DNA of 64,000 nucleotides, taken from Pseudomonadota bacterium (lineage in GTDB: Bacteria > Desulfobacterota > Desulfobulbia > Desulfobulbales > Desulfocapsaceae). The translations under genes and the position numbers were made by a program. The notes beneath the pieces were generated by a model, which searched no databases, was not told the DNA's origin, and saw nothing but the letters and a program-made list of their open reading frames with translations. The DNA lies in assembly GCA_023412495.1 (NCBI GenBank), contig JAEYNP010000080.1, positions 248,001 through 312,000 of the forward strand, given 5' to 3'. Positions 41,153 through 48,288 of this stretch are shown here, piece by piece (position 1 is the stretch's first letter; each line of letters opens with the position of its first letter).

Positions 41153-41266
41153 GTACCTTAGAAAATCGTTTCTTGTTTTTTAGAAACGATTTTCGTGAAG
41201 GTACTTATCCCCTCTGCTGTGGGAGGGGATAACAACCCTTGGGCTGCGGGCGTCAGTCCGCTTTAG
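41153..41266 (+). repeat. Extended repeat module with 52-bp palindrome copy E (41153-41204)
   Basis: The arms GAAAATCGTTTC and GAAACGATTTTC pair perfectly and differ from other copies by matched changes on both sides. Hairpins CCCCTCTGCTGTGGGAGGGG and GGGCTGCGGGCGTCAGTCC follow. It lies just after vapC. Confidence 0.88.
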
Positions 41267-41316
41267 GGTCAAGAGGTCGGCAAAATTGTTTCCGCTTCAA
41301 TGCTCTCTAAAGCATG

Positions 41317-41425
41317 AGGAAGAATCTCAATTTCTGAAATTCAGCCGAAATTCCTGCTTGCCAGTGAACATCTCCTCAATTCTGCCCCCCCCTGCCTGTC
41401 ACCACTTATTTCGGTTATGGTATTT
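41317..41425 (+). repeat. Diverged dispersed repeat R1
   Basis: AGGAAGAATCTCAATTTCTG through GTCACCACTTATTTCGGTTA aligns with R3 (45465-45606) along most of its length and, in its first about 65 bases, with R2 (43422-43485). It lies between copy E and the CoA-transferase promoter region. Confidence 0.6.
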
Positions 41426-41611
41426 GTAAATGTGTGGACTCCGGCAGAACACAACCTTTTCAGGAAGAAGGTTAGCCGACGAGGTGTGCTTTAAGCAGGC
41501 TGTGGACTGGATTGCAATTTCACCAATACCCCTCGGTGGTGACACGCTGGTTCTTTCGGCGCTGGTCGCAACCGAAAATGATGATAACGAAAAAGCCAAG
41601 GAGATCTCGAT

Positions 41612-43105
41612 ATGCTGACAGAACGGGTTCGATTTAAACCTTTGCAAGGTAAGATTACTGACCCAACCACGGCCGCCATGCACATTCAAGATGGCACAAA
41701 CCTGTTTATTTCCGGTTTTACCGCCGGATATCCAAAATTAATTCCCCAGGAACTGGTGAATCGGTCGGAAAGTGGTGAGCAATTTAAAATTAACCTGTTT
41801 GCCGGCGCATCCACCGGCGAAATGGTCGATGGCATCTTGGCCAAAGCCGATCTCGTGGCATGGCGACGACCCTACATGAGCGACAAGTTCATGCGGAACA
41901 AAATCAACCAGGGGGAAATTTGCTTCAAAGACGATCATCTCTCCCAGTTGTCAGCTAATGTACGGGCTGGGGAATGGGGTCGCTGTGATGTTGCGGTAGT
42001 GGAGGCGGCGGCGATTACAGAAAAAGGCCACCTTATCCCCACCATGTCAGTTGGCAACACACCCACTTACGTGCGCGAAGCACAGAAGATCATTATAGAA
42101 ATATCCGCAATTTCACCGCTCCTCGAAGGGATTCACGACATCTTTATCCCGGAAGATCCACCGTACCGCATGCCCATCCCTCTCTATCGCACCGCTGACC
42201 GGATTGGCAAACCTTTTATCGAAATGGACCCCGATCGCGTTGTGGCCATTCTGTTCAGCACCGAAAAGGATCGCTGCCCGATCTTTATGCCACCTAATTC
42301 TATCTCCAGCCGGATCGCCGAGCATATCCTCGACTTTGTCCGGCATGAAATCAAAAAAGATCGTATCCCGCCCAACCTGCCCTGGCAGGCAGGGGTCGGC
42401 GATGTGGCTAATGCCGTTCTGTCCGGCTTCCTCGAAGATAAAAACTTCCATTCCATTGATATCTATTCGGAGGTTCTCCAGGACAGCGTTTTAGATCTTA
42501 TCGATCTCGGCAAGGTTCGTGCAGCTTCCGGTTCAGCCATGACCTTGTCGGAAAAGGCTCGCGAACGATTCTTCAATGAGATTTATCGCTACCGCGATAA
42601 AATCATTCTTCGACCGGTGGAAATTTCCAATTCACCGGAAATCATCCGGCGTCTGGGGGTGATCGCCATCAACACCGCCATCGAAATCGACATTTACGGC
42701 CAAGTGAACTCCACCCATGTCATGGGCACGCAGCTGATGAACGGTATCGGCGGCTCTGGGGATTTTACACGCAACGGTGCCTTGACCATGATGGTAACGC
42801 CCTCAACCGCCAAAGGTGGTGTGATTTCGGCTATCGTTCCCATGGTCTCGCATGTCGATCATTCAGAACACTCGGTGGATGTGGTGGTAACCGAATACGG
42901 CCTGGTCGACACCCGCCAACTCACTCCGCGCCAGGTTGCCGAACAGGTGATAAAGAAATGTGTGCATCCTGATTATCGCGATCAGTTGTGGGACTATTTC
43001 CAGCGTGCCGTCCGGGAGCGTGGCGGGCACGAACCGCATATCCTTGAAAAGGCCTTTTTCATGCACCAACGCTTTAGGGAAAAGGGCGATATGCGGGTTA
43101 GGTAG
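41612..43105 (+). CDS. Succinyl-CoA:acetate CoA-transferase / acetyl-CoA hydrolase family
   Basis: 497 residues. LTERVRFKPLQGKITDPTTA and GTNLFISGFTAGYPKLIPQ open the protein. IAINTAIEIDIYGQVNSTHV contains the catalytic Glu, and GIGGSGDFTRNGALTMMVTPS and VVVTEYGLVDTRQLTPRQVA complete the C-terminal half, as in AarC/Ach1-type enzymes. These move CoA from succinyl-CoA to acetate, closing a TCA variant. It is monocistronic, preceded by repeats and followed by about 500 gene-free bases. AAGGAGATCTCGAT is the ribosome site. Confidence 0.9.
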   Translation: MLTERVRFKPLQGKITDPTTAAMHIQDGTNLFISGFTAGYPKLIPQELVNRSESGEQFKINLFAGASTGEMVDGILAKADLVAWRRPYMSDKFMRNKINQGEICFKDDHLSQLSANVRAGEWGRCDVAVVEAAAITEKGHLIPTMSVGNTPTYVREAQKIIIEISAISPLLEGIHDIFIPEDPPYRMPIPLYRTADRIGKPFIEMDPDRVVAILFSTEKDRCPIFMPPNSISSRIAEHILDFVRHEIKKDRIPPNLPWQAGVGDVANAVLSGFLEDKNFHSIDIYSEVLQDSVLDLIDLGKVRAASGSAMTLSEKARERFFNEIYRYRDKIILRPVEISNSPEIIRRLGVIAINTAIEIDIYGQVNSTHVMGTQLMNGIGGSGDFTRNGALTMMVTPSTAKGGVISAIVPMVSHVDHSEHSVDVVVTEYGLVDTRQLTPRQVAEQVIKKCVHPDYRDQLWDYFQRAVRERGGHEPHILEKAFFMHQRFREKGDMRVR

Positions 43106-43608
43106 CAAAAGAAAGTCTGGTTGCAGATCATCTCGCCAAGCGGCAGGAATAAAAAAAAGCGTCCCCTTGTTCCCCGGATGGAGAGCATTTGCGGCGATTA
43201 AGGTCGCTATTCGCCGCATTACTCGCGGTTTTTAGTGGCGAACGCGGTATCCGGGCGGGGAACGAAGTACAAGTTACCGCCTGATTACGGCCGAAGAACT
43301 GGAGCAATCTGGTGATGGGGTTGCAAGAAAGTAATCGGGACAGACATGGTTTGGAGCAGGCTTAAATGTCTCCGCAATTTCGCTACTGGTTTAATGGAGA
43401 TTTGACGAGCATTCCGTATTCAGGAAGAAGCTCAGGTTCTGATTATCAACTGTCACAAAGGCTTGCCGGTGAACACCTACACTTCCATAGAAACTCAGTT
43501 AACTCGTTCAAATATTAAAGAAATTCCTGTCGTTAAACCACATCCTTTGGTTAAATTAAAAATCGAAGTCTAACTGGCATTCAATCCCCATCTTGATGGT
43601 AGATATTT
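43106..43608. other. Gene-free region with diverged repeat R2
   Basis: About 500 bases without a credible gene. The repeat R2 (43422-43485) shares AGGAAGAAGCTCAGGTTCTG and GCTTGCCGGTGAACACCT with R1/R3. The rest looks like decayed sequence; no transposase remnant could be identified. Confidence 0.45.
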
Positions 43609-43620
43609 TTGATATTTTTT

Positions 43621-44049
43621 ATGAAAAAAAACATAGTATTACTTGTACTTTCAATTTTGTGGCTTTTGCCTGGGTATGGATTTTCAGCAGACAAATACGA
43701 TGAAGCGGCAGGGGTGTTAAAGCCTTACATCCCAGCGATGAAAAGATACCTAAACGTTGCAGAAAATACGGATAATCCTCTGGAGTTAGCTATCGCTATG
43801 AATCAGCTTTGTGACAAAATGGAAGAACTTGCCCCAAAAGTCAGGCGACTTTCAAAGAAATATCCCGGACTTGAGCATGAACAGAGGATCCCAGTTCGGC
43901 ACATGCAGTTCAGAAATGAGCTTGAATTACTTATGCAACGCTTTACCAAATCCTATGTCCGTATCATTCCGCATATTGGTGATCCACAGGTGCGAAAGGC
44001 TAATGCGCGGATGCTTGGTATTCTGGCAAGTGTTGGGGCAAGACCTTGA
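43621..44049 (+). CDS. Hypothetical exported protein
   Basis: 142 residues from the ATG at 43621. A signal peptide (MKKNIVLLVLSILWLLPGYG, cleavage near FSA-DKY) is followed by a helical, charged mature domain of about 120 residues with no Cys apart from one at NQLCDKM. I do not recognise the family. Base composition is more AT-rich than neighbouring enzyme genes, suggesting transfer. It is monocistronic. Confidence 0.6.
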   Translation: MKKNIVLLVLSILWLLPGYGFSADKYDEAAGVLKPYIPAMKRYLNVAENTDNPLELAIAMNQLCDKMEELAPKVRRLSKKYPGLEHEQRIPVRHMQFRNELELLMQRFTKSYVRIIPHIGDPQVRKANARMLGILASVGARP

Positions 44050-44411
44050 TCTCCGTGGGACCAATGATGAGGTGACTAAACAGGCAAGAATCAATCCTCT
44101 GTAAAAATGGTTTTCCCGAAAGGCTGTGATTCTGCTGGGTTAAAAGCGGTGTGGGGCGGGTGGTTGGGCAGGAGAAGGAGTCTTCGGCAAATGAAACGCA
44201 GCACTTTACCGTTTGTTGACGCACTGCTCGTAGGTCGCCTTATTGCCGCATGGCGTGCACGTATGGCATTTCTCGGGGGATGTGATTTTTTCAAGCCTTG
44301 CTCGAATCCCTTATCTTCGAGGAGGCTGTCTCAGCAGGAAAGAGCCGTTGCCGCCCGCCTCTGCCTCAGGTATGCTGGCCTTTTCATTTTTACGTTTTCT
44401 TTTATGCAAGC
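44050..44411. other. Gene-free region before rluA-like gene
   Basis: Several frames are open but none has a ribosome site or recognisable product. A minus-strand tail ending EKCHTCTPCGNKATYEQC (stop at 44206) hints at a decayed Cys-rich gene. No promoter can be assigned. Confidence 0.35.
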
Positions 44412-45305
44412 ATGCTTTACCGACTGACACGAAATCACGATGATAGCGAGGGGCGGCTCGACCGCTTCCTTCATGGCAAGGTAGGGGATCTCTCGCGCGG
44501 GGCGTTGCGCAAGGTCATCGAGCTGGGTGGGGTGCATCTCGCCGGGCGGCGCTGCCTCAAATGCGGGGCGGCGGTCGCTGTTGGAGACAGGGTCGAGGTC
44601 CACCTCGACGGCGGCCAACTCGACCCTTTCCGGCTCGACGAGCGCCACCTCCTCTTTGAAGACGCGCATCTCGTCGTCATCAACAAGCCAGCCGGTGTCG
44701 AGACCCAGCCGACTTTGGCCCGCTATCGCGGAACCCTCTACGAGGCATTGCAGGTCTGGCTGCAGCGCGACAAGCGGCTGCACCACGGACAGCGCCTGGA
44801 GATCGGTATGGCCCAGCGGCTCGATCGCGGCACCAGCGGGGTCATCGTTTTTTCCATCCATCCCTTGGCCCACAAGGAGCTGACCCGGCAGATTGTCGCG
44901 CGAGTGGCCGGGAAAGAGTATCTGGCCATCGTATCCGGCACCCCACGTGAGGCGCGGGGACGCTTCCATTCCCAACTGCGGCGCGACCGGCGCAGCGGAC
45001 GGGTGCAATCCTGCAACGAAGGTGGCCAAGAGGCGATCACCGATTATGAAGTTCTGGCCAGCCAGGGTGAACTCTCCCTGGTGCATGTGCTGCTGCTTAC
45101 CGGCCGCACTCATCAGATCCGCGCCCACTTTGCCGAGGCCGGACACCCACTCGCCGGGGACCGCCACTATGGAGGGCCGCTCAAGGTGGGCGGTAGGCTC
45201 TTTTCTCGTCCAAGTCTACACTCCTGGAGGCTTTCTCTCATCCATCCCCGCCTGGGCACACCGATGCGCTGGACAGCGCCCCCGCCGGAGGACATGGCCT
45301 TTTAA
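44412..45305 (+). CDS. RluA-family 23S rRNA/tRNA pseudouridine synthase
   Basis: 297 residues from the ATG at 44412. An S4-like RNA-binding domain (EGRLDRFLHGKVGDLSRGAL) is followed by the synthase domain with LVVINKPAGVETQPT. Next comes GMAQRLDRGTSGVIVFS, whose Asp is the invariant catalytic residue, and then LTGRTHQIRAHFAEAGHPLAGD. It isomerises uridines in rRNA or tRNA in the cytoplasm. RluC/RluD-type enzymes are 300-330 residues, so it is near full length. No strong ribosome site is seen. Confidence 0.9.
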   Translation: MLYRLTRNHDDSEGRLDRFLHGKVGDLSRGALRKVIELGGVHLAGRRCLKCGAAVAVGDRVEVHLDGGQLDPFRLDERHLLFEDAHLVVINKPAGVETQPTLARYRGTLYEALQVWLQRDKRLHHGQRLEIGMAQRLDRGTSGVIVFSIHPLAHKELTRQIVARVAGKEYLAIVSGTPREARGRFHSQLRRDRRSGRVQSCNEGGQEAITDYEVLASQGELSLVHVLLLTGRTHQIRAHFAEAGHPLAGDRHYGGPLKVGGRLFSRPSLHSWRLSLIHPRLGTPMRWTAPPPEDMAF

Positions 45306-45958
45306 GTCGACCGCGTCCACCCGAACCCGCTCTCGACCCAAATATCCACCGCGGCATGCCGTTTTTGCGCTCCCATCCAGCACGTTCTACTCGCTCCGTC
45401 GGCGGTGGCATAGAGAAAAGTATGTCTCATGATGAGGACATTTGACAAAGATTTGGCGACACTCAGGAAGAGTCTCAATCTCTGATAACCAGCCAATTCT
45501 CATACTTGCCAATGTACACCTCCTCTTCCTGGGAAGCTCATTGTGCAGTCCAAGATATCTGAAAAAAATCTCCTGTCTGTAACCACTTATTTAGGTTATT
45601 TTATGTTTGAACTATTTGGACCTTGGAAGGATATTGACCAAGGCACTAAAATGATGTCATCTCTGTTAACGAATAAGGTTAGATTGTGGCTCGCTGCACT
45701 CTCACAATCTAACCTTATTCGTTATAGAGTTCTATTTCATTTGTTGTTATGTTATCAGTTTGCCCAGACTGCCATTTTTATAACATCAGCGTTGGTATTG
45801 TTGTAAGTAACGCATGAAATCCACAGCCAGTCATCTGTAATCCATCTGTTGTAATGCTTCAGTTGGAATTGGAGAATCCGTTGTATTGAGTTAGGTGGTT
45901 TAAGCCATCTTTCCTATCCCAATTTATACCCAAAGTTTGGGTCCATCACAGCGGGTAG
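45306..45958. other. Gene-free region with repeat R3 and a 22-bp perfect hairpin
   Basis: About 650 bases without a credible gene. R3 (45465-45606) matches R1. A 22-bp perfect inverted repeat occupies 45667-45688 and 45703-45724 with a 14-base loop (GCTCGCTGCACTCT). The arms contain GAATAAGGTTAGATTGTG. No T-run follows, so it is not an obvious terminator. Confidence 0.55.
45667..45724. repeat. 22-bp perfect inverted repeat (hairpin)
   Basis: Two exactly complementary 22-base arms flank a 14-base loop in gene-free sequence, about 235 bases from the decayed IS element. The role is unknown; candidates are a remnant of a palindromic mobile element or a structured RNA. Confidence 0.7.
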
Positions 45959-46030
45959 CCCATTCAGGCGGCGGCTCCGAGAATGGGCCTCTCAAAATTG
46001 CTCGTCAGAGGAGCCGCCGCCTGAATGGGC
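45958..46030. repeat. 21-bp inverted repeat at the end of orfB
   Basis: GCCCATTCAGGCGGCGGCTC plus C and its perfect complement flank a 31-base loop, spanning the orfB stop codon and last codons. It may form a transcriptional stop or represent an acquired palindrome. Confidence 0.65.
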
Positions 46031-47013
46031 GGGGTACTGGCAAGGATCTTCCTTGCATTGGCTTCTGCTCGCCGGATTTTTCTGGCCTGCCGAGCCGACT
46101 CCAGCTTTCCGTCTCGTCCTTTGAAAATCTGTTTGTCTTTCCCGTTCAGCTTATCTGCCGGCGCAACATAGCCTATGGCGCTGTTGAGCCGGACTTCGTT
46201 GTAATGCTCGACATACCTACCCACTACCTGCCGGGCATCCTCAAGATTCAAGAGCACTCCAAGGCGAATGCATTCCTGCTTCAGAGTACCGTGCCAGCGT
46301 TCGATTTTCCCATTGCTCTCCGGATAATACGGGGATGTCCTGACGTGTGTCATTCCCGAGATCCGAATGTATTCTTTGAAGTCTTTGGCAATGAACTTCG
46401 GCCCGTTATCTGAGATGACCCGCGGCTTGGCGCTGGAAAACCTTTCTTTAGCCCGCTGCAGAATGATCTCGACATCACCTTCGGTCATCGACTCCCGCAA
46501 TTCCCAGTGCACGATATATCGATTGCAACCATCAAGGATACTGCACAGATAATGAAAAGTGCCGCAAATATTGATGTGGGAAACATCTATATGCCAATGA
46601 TCGTGCGGGGAAAGCGGCTGTTCAAAGCCCGTCCCCCTCTTCGTCACCTTGCTGTTCCACCTTGCCAGAAGCCCAGCTTCCCGTAAAACCCGATAGGTGG
46701 AACTGGGGCTGACCGCGACAATGTCTCTGTCCAGCATCATAAAGGTCAACCGCCGGTAGCCTTCCAGAGGATACTGGCGGTGAAACGCAATAATGGCCTT
46801 TTTCTCCCAGTCTTCAAGCCAGAAGTCACGCGGGATCAGGCCATTATGCTCGTTCGCTTTGCCGTAGCGCTTTTGCCAGTGGTAAAACTTGCTCGAGGAA
46901 ATCGCCAGCCAGACAATGAAGTGGATAAGCGGCAATTCTGTCTGCCTGGACCAATATTTCACGAAATCCACCACCAGATCCCGAGTGTCATGGGGTACCC
47001 AGCTGCCGGTCAA
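45964..47013 (-). CDS. IS3-family transposase OrfB (rve integrase core)
   Basis: 349 codons if read from the TTG at 47013; it is normally translated as OrfAB after a -1 frameshift. The DDE catalytic triad is visible: Asp in WHIDVSHINICG, Asp in VISDNGPKF and Glu in ESNGKIERWHGTLKQ. YRRLTFMMLDRDIVAVSPSSTYRVL is the HTH_21 region preceding it. It cuts and joins IS ends. The C-terminal QAAAPLTSNFERPILGAAA is encoded by a 21-bp inverted repeat. Confidence 0.85.
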   Translation of the reverse strand: MTGSWVPHDTRDLVVDFVKYWSRQTELPLIHFIVWLAISSSKFYHWQKRYGKANEHNGLIPRDFWLEDWEKKAIIAFHRQYPLEGYRRLTFMMLDRDIVAVSPSSTYRVLREAGLLARWNSKVTKRGTGFEQPLSPHDHWHIDVSHINICGTFHYLCSILDGCNRYIVHWELRESMTEGDVEIILQRAKERFSSAKPRVISDNGPKFIAKDFKEYIRISGMTHVRTSPYYPESNGKIERWHGTLKQECIRLGVLLNLEDARQVVGRYVEHYNEVRLNSAIGYVAPADKLNGKDKQIFKGRDGKLESARQARKIRRAEANARKILASTPPIQAAAPLTSNFERPILGAAA

Positions 47014-47304
47014 ATCTCCCCAAGACTTTTTTTAATTTCACGTGCTCCTCCATGAGCTCGGAGAGCACTTCGTGTTTACGTTGCAGCTTCTGCTCAAGCA
47101 CCTTGATGCGATCCGTCTCTTTGCTCTTTTGACGCAGGGTTTCTCGAGCAAAGGCCTATGCCCCTTTTGCCAGCGGTAGAAAATCGTTGGCTGAAGCGAG
47201 TATTCATCGCATAGATCCGATACCGCAACCTTGCGTTTCAGAATGGCTACTTTTTCCTCGGGACTGTAATTTTTCCGTTTTCTTTTCATGAAGTCTTTCT
47301 CCAT
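47014..47304 (-). pseudogene. IS3 orfA, copy 1, frameshifted
   Basis: The start MKRKRKNYSPEEKVAILKRK and YSLQPTIFYRWQKG are typical OrfA HTH sequence. Compared with copy 2, about 16 net bases are missing after WQK, throwing the rest (a leucine-zipper region) out of frame; a further 12-base in-frame deletion lies after AILKRK. The A7 run complementary to 47027-47033 is the expected -1 slippage site before orfB. Confidence 0.75.
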
Positions 47305-47357
47305 TTGAGTATGTTAACTCAAACACCGAAAAACTCCAATTCCCGTTGAACCAACAC

Positions 47358-47788
47358 AGACCAATATTTCACGAAATCCACCACCAGATCCCGAGTGTCA
47401 TGGAGCACCCAGCTGCCGGTCAAATCTCCCCAAGACTTATTTTCACGTGCTCCTCCATGAACTCGGAGAGCGCTTCGTATGTGCGTTGCAGCTTCTGCTC
47501 GAGTATCTTTATGCGATCCGTCTCTTTGTTCTTATGACGCTGGGCTTCTCGAGCAAAGGCCGTTGCTCCATTTTCGAAAAACTCCTTTTGCCAGCGGTAG
47601 CAAACCGTTGGCTGAAGCGAGTATTCATCGCATAGATCCGATACCGCAACCTTGTCGACCAGGTGACGTTTTAGAATGGCTACTTTTTCCTAGGACAGTA
47701 ATTATTCCGTTTTCTTTTCATGAAGTCTTTCTCCGTTCGAGTATTTTAACTCAAACCGAAAAACTCAAATTCCCGTTGAGCCAACACA
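47358..47788 (-). pseudogene. IS3 orfA, copy 2, partial and broken
   Basis: This duplicates the orfA segment plus the first about 80 bases of orfB. It retains FYRWQKEFFENGATA-like sequence lost from copy 1. It has a one-base loss near NYCPRKK that leads to an early stop, and the A7 slippage site has been altered to AAAATAAG. No orfB follows, so it is non-functional. Confidence 0.75.
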
Positions 47789-48132
47789 CCTGTATGTGAT
47801 CGGCTGACCGGAAACCTTTACTTCGGTGATTATTACTTGCATGTCGAAAAGTGGGTGCTCTCCGCTCTCAACCCGGTTCATGATATTTTCAGCGCATTTC
47901 CAGGTTATCCTCCGCCGCCCCGAATGTCCGACATTTCGGACCTATATTTTTCCTCCTGAAGTATCAAAAACATAGGTATGCTCTCAATACCCATCTCGCG
48001 CATTTTATCCCTTGTTTTTCTTCGATCCCCCTTCTTGTTGTCTTGATTATCGTACAGTTCTTCGTCTCGCTCGAGCTTGTATTATGTTACGTTTTTCTGT
48101 GAAATTTAAATACATATTTTGATTTTTCTGAT
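47789..48132. other. Gene-free region between IS remnant and lactate permease promoter
   Basis: No credible gene is present. GTCCGA-CATT-TCGGAC (about 47927-47942) is a short perfect inverted repeat of unknown role. AT content rises toward 48130. Confidence 0.4.
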
Positions 48133-48148
48133 TGGCATACCGGTTGCA
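48133..48148 (+). promoter_or_regulatory. Sigma-54 (-24/-12) promoter candidate
   Basis: TGGCATACCGGTTGCA keeps GG and GC with the standard 10-base separation and matches the TGGCAC-N5-TTGCA consensus at most positions. It lies about 140 bases before the lactate permease start. If active it would need a nearby enhancer-binding activator; no such gene is in the window. Confidence 0.6.
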
Positions 48149-48288
48149 ATCTTGGGACGCAGTGCTACCCGATAGTAACCTGTCGGCAGGAAATCCTCGG
48201 CTTGCTAGCGGTCGAACGATATCCGGCAAGGAGGGTTGCCGTCGCTGAGGTCAAAATGTAACAAAACAATTAAGAAGGAATAAAAAAT

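Larger units (their letters stand above)
45959..47788 (-). mobile_element. Decayed IS3-like element with internal tandem duplication
   Basis: An intact-looking orfB (45964-47013) follows a broken orfA (about 47026-47289). The segment from GACCAATATTTCACGAAATC through orfA to CCGTTGAACCAACACA (46949-47357) is duplicated, with divergence, at 47358-47788. Both orfA copies carry frame-disrupting changes, so the element is unlikely to transpose by itself. Confidence 0.8.

Noticed and set aside
44206..44310. Minus-strand Cys-rich tail (EKCHTCTPCGNKATYEQC)
   Set aside because: Only about 34 codons are open between stops and no start is visible; at most a decayed gene end.
44107..44427. Plus-strand 106-codon frame before the pseudouridine synthase
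   Set aside because: No recognisable domain, odd composition, and it overlaps the more plausible start of the synthase.
41153..45606. Repeats around vapBC considered as a CRISPR array or integron cassette array
   Set aside because: Spacing is irregular, copies are few and diverged, and no cas genes or integron integrase are present.
45543..45806. Plus-strand frame of 87 codons in the rluA-IS gap
   Set aside because: It spans the 22-bp hairpin and repeat R3, has no ribosome site and shows no protein-like conservation pattern.
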